The notes: a model not told the origin generated them from the sequence alone. Counted from the stretch's first letter, positions 36,860 through 50,009 are shown. The stretch is 64,000 nt of DNA from Glandiceps talaboti (GCF_964340395.1 NC_135557.1:16783367-16847366); one strand, 5' to 3'. Numbers and translations are program-made.

Positions 36860-36958
36860 TGATGGTGGTGGCGGCGGCGGCCGCTGTGACAGCGGTCACG
36901 TATGGTGGTGGTGGTGGTGGTGGTGGTGGTGGTGGTGGTGGTGGTGGTGGTGGTGGTT
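36860..36958. repeat. (GGT)n array with GGCGGCGGCGGCCGC spike
   Basis: GGT and GGC triplets surround a GCGGCCGC octamer at about 36876 and a short GTGACAGCGGTCAC inverted repeat, then about 18 GGT units. It is a local CpG-rich point in AT-rich DNA. Poly-Trp and poly-His frames across it are not genes. Confidence 0.95.
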
Positions 36959-39900
36959 GGGTGATAGAAAATGAACTACAGGTATTTTAGTGTTCCAAGA
37001 TAAAATTTCATAGTCTCCATCCATCCGTATACATTGAGCTCCCTTGAAGCGAGGAAGAAACCTTATACAGTGTACATGATACGACTGCATCTATCTTTTT
37101 CTTCTGTTTTAAATTGGATTGACAACCACAACAACTGACTTAATTACAGTGAGAAGCACTTTTAAACCACATATCCCTTTACACATTCGAAAAGTATATC
37201 CCTACGAGACTAGATTCAATAAGTATCTATGTAATGTTTTGAGCTGCTGATAATAGGGATGAGTACGTCACGTTTATAGTATGGATGTTTTTATCCTGTA
37301 AAACGGGTTTACTGCTTTTTTTTAAGTTCCAAACTTAATAAACGTCGGTGATTAATTTTACGTCTATTTTTATTTCTTCTATTTATATTCGCCTTCGCTT
37401 TCAATTAAACAGGTCTAACGTAAAGCAGACGACGTGATACTTTGTTCAGAAATGCGTTGGTCCCCCAGAACGCAAAGTCAAATGCTACATTGAACGGATA
37501 TGTGTTCTGTGGTGTTGGTTTGTTCTTTCTGTGCAGTCGTATCGCAAACTTGAAACATTTCGACAAAAAGGTTTGGGTTTTTTTAGCTGACAATTCTATT
37601 TGTTGTTGAAACCGATCGATGTAGCTTCTGACAATCTCAGACCGCTAAATTTGGTTGTTTGAGGGACAATGACAACTACTCTGCTCAACAGTCGTGTCGG
37701 TCTGTCTCTGTTACTCAGTCGCATGAACATTCAGCCATAAAAGAATAAACAACTTATTTCTTTTTCGCTGAGAATTATATTTGTTCTTTAAGAAAACCGA
37801 TGCACGCTACACAGTATTTTTACTGTGTAGCGTGTTACTCTGTAGGTTCACAAATTTGAAACATTCCGCAAAAAAAGAAGTCCTCGGGAAATACCGAAAA
37901 ATGAACCAATTTATGATGAATATTACTGTTTTTGTTGATTACCAATGTATGCTATGCACCCTCCACATAGAAAATGCCTTTTGTACTGTACATGGTAAAA
38001 TGTTAACTTTCAAACTATCAAATGAATGATACACAGTGTGCATCGTAGTAGTAGAAGAGCCGCATGGCCATGGAGTTTAGCTGTGCCACAGGATTATTAT
38101 TGGTGGACATGTAGGCGTAAAACAGTCCTTTTCAATAAGTGCAATCCTGACGTTTCAATAATTCTTTTACAAAAGATACCAACTGAAGGCAAGATAAAAG
38201 TGGTAAGAACACCTGACTTAATCTCTCTGTGTACTAAAATAGTACGATACACCTCAAATTCTTATAAACGGAAAGTGCGTGTAGAAAGATCGAAAAATCA
38301 CATAGTGGATATATGGCTCTGCTATTGTCTATTTCAGCTCAAATAGTGTATACTAAAAATATGACGCAATGTAGGGCAATGCCCTTTTATTGATTCAATA
38401 AAATATCTAGACGTCAATCAGTATCAGTAACTGTCCAGAAACATACATGGTTATTAAATCACTGTTTTAGTCTTGGGTAGGGGAGGGGGGGCTAGATATT
38501 GCGATATCACCCTGTCAACGCATTAGCACAGCATATTCGCTCTCTTGTTGCCTTTTCCAACTGTGCAACTCAAGATGTTTTTCATACCAACAACTGAGAT
38601 ATGTAAAAGTAATTTGACAAGGTGACTGACTGACGTTAAAGGCTAGGGTTACAATCCCAATCAAGTGTTCGTATTAGTGTCATCTCGTCAGAGGAGCTCT
38701 AAGGATAATATAAAAACAACTTTTTCTGGGCCAAACTTTCTTTATAACACTTTCAGACAACTGTTTTTTTCACATCCGGACATGGCTTTAAATAAGTTGG
38801 CTTATTAAGTCATTAACGATACTATTTACAAATAGTATGTATAATATTTCTCCTGGTAAGTCAACGTCAAATGAAATATTCTTTACAGCCTCAACCATGA
38901 AAACCGACTATAACGGTACTATTAAACTACATGTATGGTTTGACCGGAAACATGAGAATGCGTTTATCGAGGTATTTTATGCATCGCTGGGTGGTTGTTT
39001 TTTAACGCGACAGAATAACGTTTATCCTTCTTATGTATACAGCAAACTACCGACTGTACTATGGCTAGTATGCAAAGTATACACTATTCCTTCAAAACAC
39101 GCTAATTAATTCATGTATTTAAAAATAGTGTGTACTGTTAGCTAAAGTTGTGAAAATGTCTTGTCAATAGTTATATCGCAAAAACTGATGATAATTAAAC
39201 GGTGATCATAAGCAATGACACTTACCTTAAATATCGTCTTTTCGACAGCAGACTTCACACTGGTGGAACGATGTAATGGGATTTCAAATTCACAACAACT
39301 TGAACAAGGAGTGTTAACCTATAGTACGGTTTTGCTATCACTAGGAGGGATGCGGTTTGTATCTGCAGGCGGTCCAATCAGTTGTTCGGCCCTGTGGAAG
39401 TGACAGTCCACGTTCGTTACAAAATCTAACACATGTGTGTCATGACCTTGTACCAAGGCTTTGCCACGAGTACTAGTATTTCTTTTGTGTACTGTAAACA
39501 AGTTAATGAACTATGTGTGTGGGTACTATTACTCGAAACGTGTCAAAATGCACAGTCAATAAAATCACCGGTGATGGACTCTGTACTATTTGGATGGAAA
39601 CAATATTAATACAATCTGCGCCGAAATTTTGCGTCTGTTTAAGTGTAACAAATCTATGATCGTCGATATAGCATGCAACGTTTACACACGAGCCTTATCG
39701 CGGCGCACCAATTTCTCAATAGGTATGAAGCAAATGATGCGTACGTTGTCGGATGATCGCCTACAAGGCGCGTATACGCATCATATCCCAAACAACATTT
39801 ATAGCTTAACATTTTTTAATATTTGCTGGTAATGATAAATCACTATAAATATTTCGTGACAAGAAACGAGTAAAGATAAAAAAAAATCCGGCTAATTTTG

Positions 39901-41611
39901 TTGTTTTTTTACTGTCGCTGTTATATTTTGCTTTTGCAGTGTCGTATACAAGAAGCAAAAACCAGCATGCCCATACAGGTTGAGTTGACGACAACGTATA
40001 AACATTACGGATAAAAGTTGTCTATTTTGACTACCGGTTTTCTCAATCCGATGAGAACCAATTTTTGCAGCTGTATGCTATAAATTGTAAGCGTTTATAA
40101 TCAGGTGTATATAAATCACATTTTGGGGAGGGGGGGGGGGAATTAAAATTGTTTTTCTGAATACTTTTTAACGACCTCTTAATGAATAGAAAAATGTTCC
40201 AGACAGTTATTGTACGGCTACGGAACATTCACTGCATTCATCCGGTACACAAACATTCATGAAACACAACTGTGGTCGATAAAAATACCCATGTTGTAAA
40301 ATTCATCAAATTGATGTAGTAGTACTTACGATCACGCGACGGAGAGTCTTGTAAATGTAACTGTCAACACCCTTTTCTGGTCAGATACTGTGGCGTGTAG
40401 GAAAAAATCAAATGTATTAATCCCCGGATGGCGCACGCAGTGGATATGATTATATCTAGTATGTGTGCTCGATAACTGTCTAGGTACTCGGTAACGAACC
40501 AACAGACTGCGAGAGACTGCCTTAGTGGATGACTGTCATCCGAGTCTGATAGTGGTTACCATAGCAATATCCAGATGATTTCGCAACGATGAGCAAAGCA
40601 GCTGGAGGATGAAAAAGCCACTAAATAACACTTGTACTGCTGTGGTTCTGTTTATGAAAAATGGAATCATTTTTTGAGCACAAGCGACAGAATGGTGTTA
40701 GACGTCGACGTATGTATGTCATATGTATGGCATATTATTTTCAGATGTGGCAATGAGTGATAAAAATACACGTTTTACACTCAGAATACCGAGACAATTC
40801 TGATTGTTATAAAAAAGGCGTTGTCTAATATTTTAATGTATGGATAGTCTGTCGTCACATCATATAATTCATTATTTGGTACGTGGATTACAACCCATTC
40901 CTTCCGACCATCTACAAAATTCATGACCTAAGTGTATATGAAAGCTGTGTCTAGATAATACACTGAACAAAATTTATTGACAACAAGTTCTACCATAGGA
41001 CGTGAGCTTATAGCAATCGTGTGAACTGATTTGTAGCGAGTGTGGTTTTATCAACCATATCGGACAACAAAAGTAGCTAGATTGATTTTCATAGACGTGT
41101 TTCTTTTGATCGAGCCCGCTTTATAACGTACATGTTGATCGAGCCAGTGTGCCATACTACGATGTACCATATTTAAACGGACATAAATTTCCAGCAGTTT
41201 AGTCTAAGATGAAAATACACGTGTTTACAAGCTACTACTGACAAACACAATCATACAATCTACCACTGAAAACAAAATCTGATAGAACGTGTGATTTGGA
41301 TAATGATTATGTTATTTTGTATTTTGTATTCCAGTCCTGGCAATCTCTTCACCCTTGATAGCTCTTAAAAGTGAATGAATAGTCCGTTTGAACAGATGTT
41401 TTTAGTGATATCCATAGAACAAACATCAAAAAATACATTGTGCTGGATTATACTTTTATTGGCGACTCACTGATTGTGAGAAGGAATGACGACGCAAAAA
41501 AGGTTGCTTATAGAAATATGCAGTCATCGTAATGATGTTGAGACTAAATGCGGGATAATGGACCTACGTTTATATCAAATTCACCTAGGGTTAACGACGC
41601 GTGTCATTTTT
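36959..41611. other. No gene recognised in a 4.6-kb stretch
   Basis: Several frames of 60-106 codons are scattered here (for example 38026-38346, 38837-39109 and 39590-39832, all plus). Their peptides are non-repetitive but match no family I know and do not link by clear splice sites. A perfect 14-bp-arm hairpin lies at 37803-37834, and G runs lie near 38483 and at about 40126-40140. This is the largest low-repeat stretch in the window and the most likely place for missed exons. Confidence 0.4.
37803..37834. repeat. Perfect short hairpin
   Basis: CACGCTACACAGTA, loop TTTT, then TACTGTGTAGCGTG: 14-bp perfect arms. It is not followed by a T-run in a context that would suggest a defined regulatory role. 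Confidence 0.85.
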
Positions 41612-41686
41612 ACCTTCCGTACTGGAGAGAAGGTAATGTTATAGCTTTGTATGTCCGTCCGTCACGCGTCTATGTATGTATGTATG

Positions 41687-41717
<31 letters not shown>

Positions 41718-41794
41718 GTATGTATGTGCGTATGTACGTACGGTACGTATGTACGTATGTACGCATGTATGGATGGGTGGATGGATGTGTCACA

Positions 41795-41825
<31 letters not shown>

Positions 41826-41935
41826 ATGTATGTATGTATGTATGTATGTATGTATGTATATCTGCCTGTATCTCAAATCCAACCACACCAATTCTAATGA
41901 GAATTCCTAAACGTTTTTAGAGAGATTTGAGTGAT
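41612..41935 (+). mobile_element. Hairpin + (GTAT)n element (copy B)
   Basis: It begins ACCTTCCGTACTGGAGAGAA, the same opening as the elements at 2.8 and 61.2 kb. A GTAT/GTAC microsatellite follows (41671-41860, with GGATG and GTGT interruptions), then a short unique tail (ATCTCAAATCCAACCACACC to about 41935). The 150-bp tandem units seen in copy A are not evident here. Frames of 74-120 codons over the microsatellite are artefacts. Confidence 0.6.
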
Positions 41936-42249
41936 ACGGTCTTAAAAACAGAAGTACATATTAATTACACTATGTCTGGACGTTAACATCCATAGGAAAT
42001 GGCTGCGTTTTGTGCGTGTCTGTGTTTATGCAGTGATTGTCCGACTGACGTATACTCACCAAGAATCTGACCTTTGACCTGTGTGTGTTATACTTTCATG
42101 ATACAAGGTATTTCGAAAATGTTTTTATACAGTAGTAAGGTATCACCGATAGTAATGTTGGTATTGCATATACAATCTGTACTTTAGATGATGCTATTTG
42201 CCCACACTAAGAACATTATATCTGGTTTGATATGATACCTACATACAAT

Positions 42250-42344
42250 CATCATCATCACCGCCACCTCAACCACCACTACAGTCATCACCGTCATCAT
42301 CATCATCATCATCATCACCACCACCACCACCACCACCACTATCT
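42250..42344. repeat. (CAT)/(CAC) trinucleotide array
   Basis: Mixed CAT and CAC triplets. Confidence 0.93.
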
Positions 42345-42695
42345 TTTAAGGAAACATTTACTCATATTCAAGACCTGTTACAATTAAAACGTTTTTTAAC
42401 AAAATGCACACAAGAGTAGCAAGGCGAAGGCACACAGGTGAAAGTAAGGGGTACTCAACGGTGCAATGAAAATGTTCTGTATAAAGATGTAGAAGATTAA
42501 TTCTACAGTTATAATATTCGGTAATGACAAGGTATGTAGTCTGTAGACTGGATTCGCATCACAACTTACTGATTATTTTCGTGAAAAAGGGTTCTGATCG
42601 AAAAACGGCGAAACGGGCGGAAACATGGTAACAGTGTCTGCAAAATTTCAACGTTGAAAATGTTGGTTTTTTAAAGGTGAATTTGGTACATGTAT
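42345..42695. other. No gene recognised
   Basis: Short spacer between two trinucleotide arrays, no feature supported. Confidence 0.5.
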
Positions 42696-42770
42696 CACCA
42701 CCACCACCACTACCACCATCATCATCACCACCGCCGCCGCCGCCGCCACCACCACCACCGCCATCATCAC

Positions 42771-42805
<35 letters not shown>

Positions 42806-42806
42806 A
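42696..42806. repeat. (CAC)(CGC)(CAT) trinucleotide array
   Basis: CAC, CGC and CAT triplets in sequence. Long frames on both strands (Pro/Ser, Asp/Gly, Met/Val runs) arise from the triplet period. The plus-strand frame runs on to 43036 with non-repetitive sequence (FGSRQEQAITSFLQAHRVEH). That is only weak evidence for coding. Confidence 0.93.
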
Positions 42807-43338
42807 TAACATCAACATCCCCGCCACCATCCTTCGGCTCCAGACAGGAGCAGGCGATCACAAGTTTTCTACAAGCACATCGAGTCGAGCACATTGAGCT
42901 ACTTGCAACATGTCCACAAAATACTCAAGGAAATGCTGTATGTATGCGCGCTTTATTTCAGATAACATCACCGAGCACGCGCTTTGTTTCGGAGGACATC
43001 GCCGCGACCTTTATTTCACAGACAGAGTTGGGTTAAATACAGCTTAGAAAATATAGGCGAACGCCTTACTTTACAGCTCAAATCATGTGGAATACAGCTG
43101 TGTTATTGCAGTAACCGGGCCGTGAAGCACCTGTTTTTTTTTCATATGCGATGAAAATATCACACGTGTTTATTTTGATTTTATGTAATTATAGTTTATA
43201 ATTAAACGTGATCAAACTTAAAATATTGACAAGAAAGGTCACTGTACCTCAAACCTTTCTGATAATCGAGATACTTAGATATTGGAATAAATCAAGGGGA
43301 ATTGCTATCCATCACGTTTTGTACCACTAAGGGGGCGA

Positions 43339-43844
43339 GATCAATAGTTCATCAATGAAGGATATAAAAAAAATACTTTGGGGTGGAGGGATGTTCTGAT
43401 ATTTTAATTCTCATCCTACAAAAACGATGTTACCTTTAATGGATATTTATGTACCCTTAAATACAAATATTTCTAAAAATGTCAAATTGAGAAATGAAAG
43501 ATTTGTTGCTATGATAGTAAATGCATGGCACTAATATACATCAATGTGTCAATATTTTTCCTCACTACATACTGGCTTTGTATTTCATAGCACGACATAC
43601 TACTACATACTGGCTTTGTATTTCATAGCACGACATACTACTACATACTGGCTTTGTATTTCATAGCACGACATACTACTACATACTGGCTTTGTATTTC
43701 ATAGCACGACATACTACTACATAGATTTTAAATTGATTGTGCTGTCTGAAACATTTTCAATTTTGGTCAATTTAGTTAGAAGGGAGGGTGGGGGGTCCCA
43801 ACTAAAAGAATTCAGTTTTTTTATCCTACATTGAACTGATGATC
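43339..43844. mobile_element. MITE-like dispersed repeat, copy 2, with TIRs
   Basis: The left end GATCAATAGTTCATCAATGA and the right end ATCCTACATTGAACTGATGA with TC are inverted copies of about 20-25 bp with mismatches. The interior is collinear with 4135-4590. Unlike that copy, a 38-bp internal segment is present four times here. No coding potential. Target duplication was not resolved. Confidence 0.75.
43570..43721. repeat. 38-bp minisatellite, four near-identical copies
   Basis: The unit begins TACTGGCTTTGTATTTCATA and continues GCACGACATACTACTACA. Copies start at 43570, 43608, 43646 and 43684. The paralog at 4.4 kb has a single diverged unit, so the expansion happened inside this MITE copy. 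Confidence 0.95.
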
Positions 43845-44127
43845 TCATAATCTCACGCTAAGAGCATCGTCACAACCGATAGAATTAGTACAAAAAAACA
43901 GTTACCCATTTTACACCTAATTTCATTTCACTTCGCCTTAATAGCGTGCGTCACAATGTATTTTTATCTAGATTCACACTACATTGGTAGAGACATCAAC
44001 TGTAAAATCAAAATATGATTAATTGCTACGCACTGTTACCACGATAGTCAGACTTCAATTATTTCAGTGGCAACAATGTATTTGTGAAAACTTGTTTATG
44101 TTTTAATGGGTCAGCGTGTTGTCCTTA

Positions 44128-44360
44128 TCCAGACTGAGCATGCGCAGACGCAAAGGACTATGGGATTATATGTGGTTATCGTAATACATAATCTGGAGCT
44201 ACCAATAAAATAAAGCACCAACAATGGTCAGGGTAACAATGAATTGATTATTTGTGGTTACAAACAATGTAACATTATTGTTTACAATACCAATTCATTA
44301 GTATTTATTACCACATTTCCCATGATGCACCATTCAACATGGCGGGTTTGCAAGTTCCCT
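44128..44360. mobile_element. agggaacttgcaa-family MITE, copy at 44 kb
   Basis: It is collinear with 58382-58627. Shared segments in order are TCCAGACTGAG, CAGACGCAAAGGACTATGGG, AATCTGGAGCTAC, AATTGATTATTTGTGGTTAC, AATGTAACATTATTGTTTA, TTTCCCATGATGCA and ACATGGCGGGTTTGCAAGTT with CCCT. The left terminal agggaacttgcaa is lost or diverged here. Right-flank similarity to the 48.5-kb copy continues for about 70 bp (tctaactct), so the family may be longer than the 246-bp form. Confidence 0.8.
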
Positions 44361-45337
44361 ATTCCAATCGCTTTAGGAATTCCTCCTTTCAATACTATTC
44401 TAACTCTTCCATCTTCATGATAAACCAATGCCGCTTAAAAATTCAGTCCACGTATGTTTTGAAAGATTCATCTCCCATGCTTACCTTTCATTATATTCTC
44501 ATTAATTTTGACAAAGAGTAGGCGAGCTTTAGATTTGATTTCGGCATAGAAATTGTTTGATATGAAAAAATATGTGCGTAATATGAATTACAATTTGTGA
44601 GTCGGGTTAACTCTGCCAGAGAAAGGGTTGAAAGGCACCGACAAGATCAGAAATTGTGAGTTATATGTGTCGAGATTAACGTTTACGTGTATGTAAAATT
44701 GGAACGAGCAATAACATTTCCATTTCATTTTTACGCCAACATTTTTTTTGCTATTAATAAAACATTCCTCATATTAGATTGCCGTAGCTTTCCGTCGCAT
44801 ATTTTACTTGACAGGTAAATTGAAAATGGAGCCTCTTTGAGTGGTTTTGACAGATCGGCGTATCCAGCAATTAGATAACAAAATTAAGTTTTGAGCTGAC
44901 TACATCTGACAACTCAAAAGATTGGCCTTCGCCGGGTATTAAGAGAAAGTAAAGTGAATATTTAAGAACATAAGTTGTCACAGCCGCCATCTTGTTGACA
45001 GACGAGAATATGCAAATATATGCAAATATTCATCAAATGGTTTTTTATTTCATCTGAAAACCCTAGTAGTTGTAAATTTTCGATATTTTTGTGAGGCTTT
45101 TTGGCGCATTAAAATGTATACAAAATTACATGGAGCGATTTAATCATTCTGAGCCACTGAGTTGAGTCTCTACTAGTCGTTTATTGTATTGTAATCACCA
45201 ACTTGATGTCAGTGTGTAAACATTTATGATAGCTGTCTGGACGATTCACTCGTTTGACAATGAATTGCAGATTTTGTGAGATGCTGATAGGTATGTGTTA
45301 TGAGTCATGGACCTGTATATTATTACCTGGTGAGCAC
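44361..45337. other. No gene recognised
   Basis: No supported feature. A 60-codon frame at 44339-44521 starts in the MITE end and is not convincing. Confidence 0.45.
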
Positions 45338-45339
45338 CA

Positions 45340-45355
45340 TGAATGAATGAATGAA

Positions 45356-45442
<87 letters not shown>

Positions 45443-45577
45443 ATGAGTCAGTCAGTCAGTCAGTCAGTCAGTCAGTCAGTCAGTAGTGAGTGAGTGAGTG
45501 AGTGAGTGAGTGAGTCAGTCAGTCAGTCAGTCAGTCAGTCAGTCAGTCAGTCAGTCAGTCAGTCAGTCAGTCAGTCA

Positions 45578-45652
<75 letters not shown>

Positions 45653-45653
45653 C
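45340..45653. repeat. (GAAT)(AAAT)(CAGT)(GAGT)(AAGT) compound array, ~315 bp
   Basis: Blocks in order: GAAT, about 90 bp of AAAT, CAGT, GAGT, about 110 bp of CAGT, and AAGT. It starts right after CCTGGTGAGCACCAT, a sequence reminiscent of SINE/LINE 3' tails, so a retroelement tail may have seeded it. Confidence 0.97.
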
Positions 45654-47223
45654 GAATAAAGAAATATCAAAATGTAGTTCTAGTTACAATGTTATTTAGA
45701 TTTATAGCTCCTCAGAAAGCAACATTTTACAGAATTCTTTTATTGTTATACTATTATCACTCGCTTTACAATGTGGTAAAATTAAATTCTTTCGCTTCGC
45801 TCAAAAGTTTATTTACCCCATTTCGACAACCATATTAAAACTACTCAGTGTTTTGCCTCTAGAAATAATAGATCCGAGAAAGGAGATTTTTTTTGGATTC
45901 GAGAAAGACTGTTTTTTTTTCAGTTTGCCAAAGGTACTCTCGCAAGAGTAATTCATCCTTTACCCGCTAAGTCGATTAAGTTTTTTCAAGGATGACACTT
46001 TCACGTTGTAGACGTAGACAGTATCCAACATTAAACCAATAACACGTAACGGTACACTCAACAAATCGATAGCCGTGGCAAGGCAATTTCGTCTGCATCA
46101 TTTCCTTTTCCCAATAGATATACATTATGTACTTGCAAATTAAAATTTGAACTACTCTTGACAGCAAATACCTAACATTTAGCAGTGCTAATGCTTCGGT
46201 GTAAATATCGTTAAACGTCTATACTGCACGTGGCGGTATTTAATACTATTACAAAAATGTAACAAGATACCATTGTCCTTTAATTTGTACAAATGAAATA
46301 TCAAAGTATGTGAACATACTGGGTTAATCTACGTTCTTAGGCAAAACTATACAGAACAGGTCTTTGAGAAAAAGAGCCACTTAAGAATGACAAGATCGTA
46401 TTTCTTTATCTATTAATAGAACGGGAACAGTTACAATTGCCTTAATTGATGCATAGTGAATCGTCATGGGGATTTTATCTCTGAAATGTCGCTGTTGTAA
46501 CAATGATATAGAGTCTCCCTACACGAAGTACTAGACATGTTATTCGCATTGGTACGATCGCATGCGCATGCTAATTTGTGTATCCAAGCTGTACAGGTCA
46601 AAGGTCATTTCAATGACTTTTAATGTTAATCTTCTAATTATCATATTCGGTGCAAACGAACTTGTCTCATGATTCACAGGATTAAGAAGAAGAAACAGGC
46701 CAATTGAAACGAGACGATCGAGAATACAAAGTAAGGTAGATAAATCAGGTGTGAGAGTTATAGTGGAAATTTATCTTTTACCCTTATAAATGTTTCTACT
46801 GCGAAAACTGAGATCACTTGAATATCAGCCATGATCTACTGAATACATTCTACTCTAGTCCTTGTGAGAGTGAAATTGCTTGTTCGTACTTGAAGTGGCA
46901 CAGGCTGAGTTTATAAACCTTTTACTCAACTGAAAATACTTGCATAACGCCTCAGTTTCGAGTACGATACTATATATTGATATTAATGTCGATGCAATTG
47001 CGTTCTTACATTGTGAAATCAATTGATTGCCGAGTATGGATTCCTCGACATTTTTTGATACGTATCAAAAATTACGTCATCGGATCGTCTATACGTTATC
47101 TTAATACCAGGTTTGAGTCAGTTGCAAGTGATTTCTATGTATGCTTCAGTAAGTAGAATAGTACAAGTGACTTTTAAATACACAGCATAAATCTCTCTCA
47201 AGAAACGTATGAACTCAACTTGC
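45654..47223. other. No gene recognised
   Basis: AT-rich. A GCATGCGCATGC palindrome occurs at about 46561. One 63-codon minus-strand frame (45976-46167) has no family. Confidence 0.5.
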
Positions 47224-47313
47224 TGTGCCCCATTTAAGTAATGTGCCCCATTTATGCAATGTGCCCCATTTAAGCAATGTGCCCCATTTAAGTAATGTGC
47301 CCCATTTAAGCAA
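47224..47313. repeat. 18-bp minisatellite, five copies
   Basis: The unit TGTGCCCCATTTAAGYAA is repeated five times with only TAAGTAA/TATGCAA/TAAGCAA variation. Confidence 0.96.
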
Positions 47314-47772
47314 ATCTAAACAAATTACAAACAATTTTCAACACCTGTACTACAATGTGTGGTACTGAATGTAAAAGCATGAGATCGTTCGTATGGAAAT
47401 AAAACGTTCGTTAAAAAAAGCTACAAAAAATACCAATGACTCTACCCACACGTTAGCTCAGTATTTTGAAGTGCTTCCCCTGGGTTACAGATATAACACA
47501 ACATGCCTAAGGACATGTCTTCCTCAATTTAGTTGATTTCCCTCTGCCGTCTAATTGGGTAACCAAAGACTATAAAAAGTGATGAAAATTTAAGTCAGTA
47601 CACCGACTATTCCACGTTTTTGAATATTTAATGTGTGTAACCATGTTTTTTATTCATTTTGGAAATATATGCGTGCAAAAGTAATGAGTAGAAAAGTCCT
47701 GATAATTCAGTCGTGATGTTTTGAATGAGAGACACACACAGAGAGTGACAGGGACAGGGATTGAAAGTATTT
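47314..47772. other. No gene recognised
   Basis: Short AT-rich spacer with no supported feature. Confidence 0.45.
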
Positions 47773-47787
47773 GGAGAGAGAGAGAGA

Positions 47788-47868
<81 letters not shown>

Positions 47869-47883
47869 AGGGAGGGAGGGAGG

Positions 47884-47933
<50 letters not shown>

Positions 47934-47972
47934 GAGGGAGGGAGGGAGGGAGGGAGGGAGAGAGAGAGAGAG
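47773..47972. repeat. (GA)n tract with two (GGGA)n blocks
   Basis: GA dinucleotides are interrupted by two runs of GGGA, at about 47862-47890 and 47937-47960, each with at least six GGG triplets. Arg/Glu and Leu/Ser frames are artefacts. Confidence 0.97.
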
Positions 47973-48217
47973 TCTGTGATAGATTTATATTTAGATACAC
48001 TAACTTTCTCATAGGATATCAGGGCAAGATATATAGCAGGTCATCACCTGACTGTATATCTAAATTTTATGGAATAGAACGGCACACCGTAAGTTCTAAT
48101 TAACGGCAAAATACACGAAGAAAGTCACGCGCACCAAAAAGAACCCTTTAGAACTTGCCTGAAAGATAGAATAAGTGTAGTTATATATTCGGGAATGATG
48201 TAATTAGTCTATTAATT

Positions 48218-48628
<411 letters not shown>

Positions 48629-49282
48629 CGGACATATGGAGGATGCCGACTGGTAAAATGAATTCAGGTGCAATGAATCAATTATTACATACACGCCACT
48701 TGGTTTGTATATTGTGTTTTACGGGTATACATAATGGTGTACGTGCTGTTTACTGTCAACGTGTCACTGGTTTGGACTACGTGTATTATATTTTATCGGT
48801 GTGTCTGGTGTCTTGCTGTTTAATGTCACAGTGTCGCTTTTTTGGCATTGTATGTTAAAGTGTTTTATAACACTTCACTGATACCATAGACGCTGTGGTT
48901 GACTATAACGGGAACACGTGACATCAAAGTGATGTTGCCCGGTATGTTTTGATATTGCCCTGTCACGTGTTGTTATGTTGCCCTATGATGTCAAACCGAA
49001 CGTTTGCGCGTACACTTTATACGTACCATGTGGTCGTTCACCCAAATACAACCCCATGTTTGGCCATGGCAAGTAATAAATAACAATTAGAATAATGAGC
49101 AGCTACAATCGAACAAGAGAATTCATAAATTAAAGCTAGTGCTCCCGGTTTAAGTTTATCAGTCTTTCAAAACTTTTTCACAGTTAATCTAATTGCATCC
49201 ACACTTCCGAAATGATAATATTTCCAGTGGTAACACGGCTCATTGTTGACAACCCTTGTTTTTGTTCGGTGTATTAAGATAA
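48629..49282. other. No gene recognised; related low-copy phrases
   Basis: Contains repeated phrases such as TTGCCC with CACGTG (48940-48995), and GGTGTGTCTGGTGTC (48799), similar to GGTGTGCCTGGTGTC at 49460. This suggests a larger repetitive element around the next hairpin, but boundaries are unclear. Confidence 0.45.
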
Positions 49283-49452
49283 ATAACACATTATTGGCAC
49301 GGGCAATATCACGATTTATTGCCTATCCTCGGGATGGTGGTCATGACTGTAATATTGATGATGCCTGAGCCTTCATCAACATTTCATTAATGACCACCAT
49401 CCCTCGAATGGGCAATAAATTGTGATATTGCCCTTGTCATCATGTGTTATTA
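49283..49452. mobile_element. Hairpin MITE, ~170 bp
   Basis: Almost fully self-complementary: ATAACACATTATTGGCACGG faces CCTTGTCATCATGTGTTAT. GGGCAATATCACGATTTATT (49301-49320) faces AATAAATTGTGATATTGCCC. GGGATGGTGGTCAT faces ATGACCACCATCC. The loop lies near 49366. Confidence 0.85.
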
Positions 49453-49793
49453 AATAACTGGTGTGCCTGGTGTCATGCTGTGCAATATCTGAAACATTTT
49501 ATCAGCAACATTTAGTATACCTCCGGTTGTATGGGAAATACTTGCCTATCTATAACCCTATCGGAATTGTGTCAATTTGATGTAAAACGATAAATTTGTA
49601 TAGATGTGTATATCTCCTGTCTGCCATGATGACATGTGAAAGGCATAGCGTGATATATGATATAATGCAATTACCGATATATGATATTCGATACGACATA
49701 TAATATGATGTTGTGTCAAGTGATGCTTTCATGTATTACTGTTGTTTCTCTTCTTCAGTGCCTTTGAACATAGGATTCAGGCGTTATGTATGT

Positions 49794-49796
<3 letters not shown>
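49453..49796. other. No gene recognised
   Basis: AT-rich spacer leading into a microsatellite cluster. Confidence 0.45.
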
Positions 49797-49880
<84 letters not shown>

Positions 49881-49911
49881 GGTACATACATACATACATA
49901 CATACATACAT

Positions 49912-49960
<49 letters not shown>

Positions 49961-50009
49961 TACATACATACATACATACATACATACATACATACATACA
50001 TACATACAT
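49797..50009. repeat. (TA)n-(CATA)n-(CA)n-(CATA)n compound microsatellite
   Basis: About 80 bp of TA, then CATA, about 32 bp of CA and CATA again. Five overlapping frames across it are repeat translations. Confidence 0.97.

Noticed and set aside
36860-36900. CpG island or promoter around GCGGCCGC
   Set aside because: CpG richness is confined to about 30 bp inside a GGT/GGC triplet tract. No transcript start features or adjacent gene.
47224-47313. Possible operator cluster or CRISPR-like array
   Set aside because: 18-bp units abut directly with no spacers and no associated gene.
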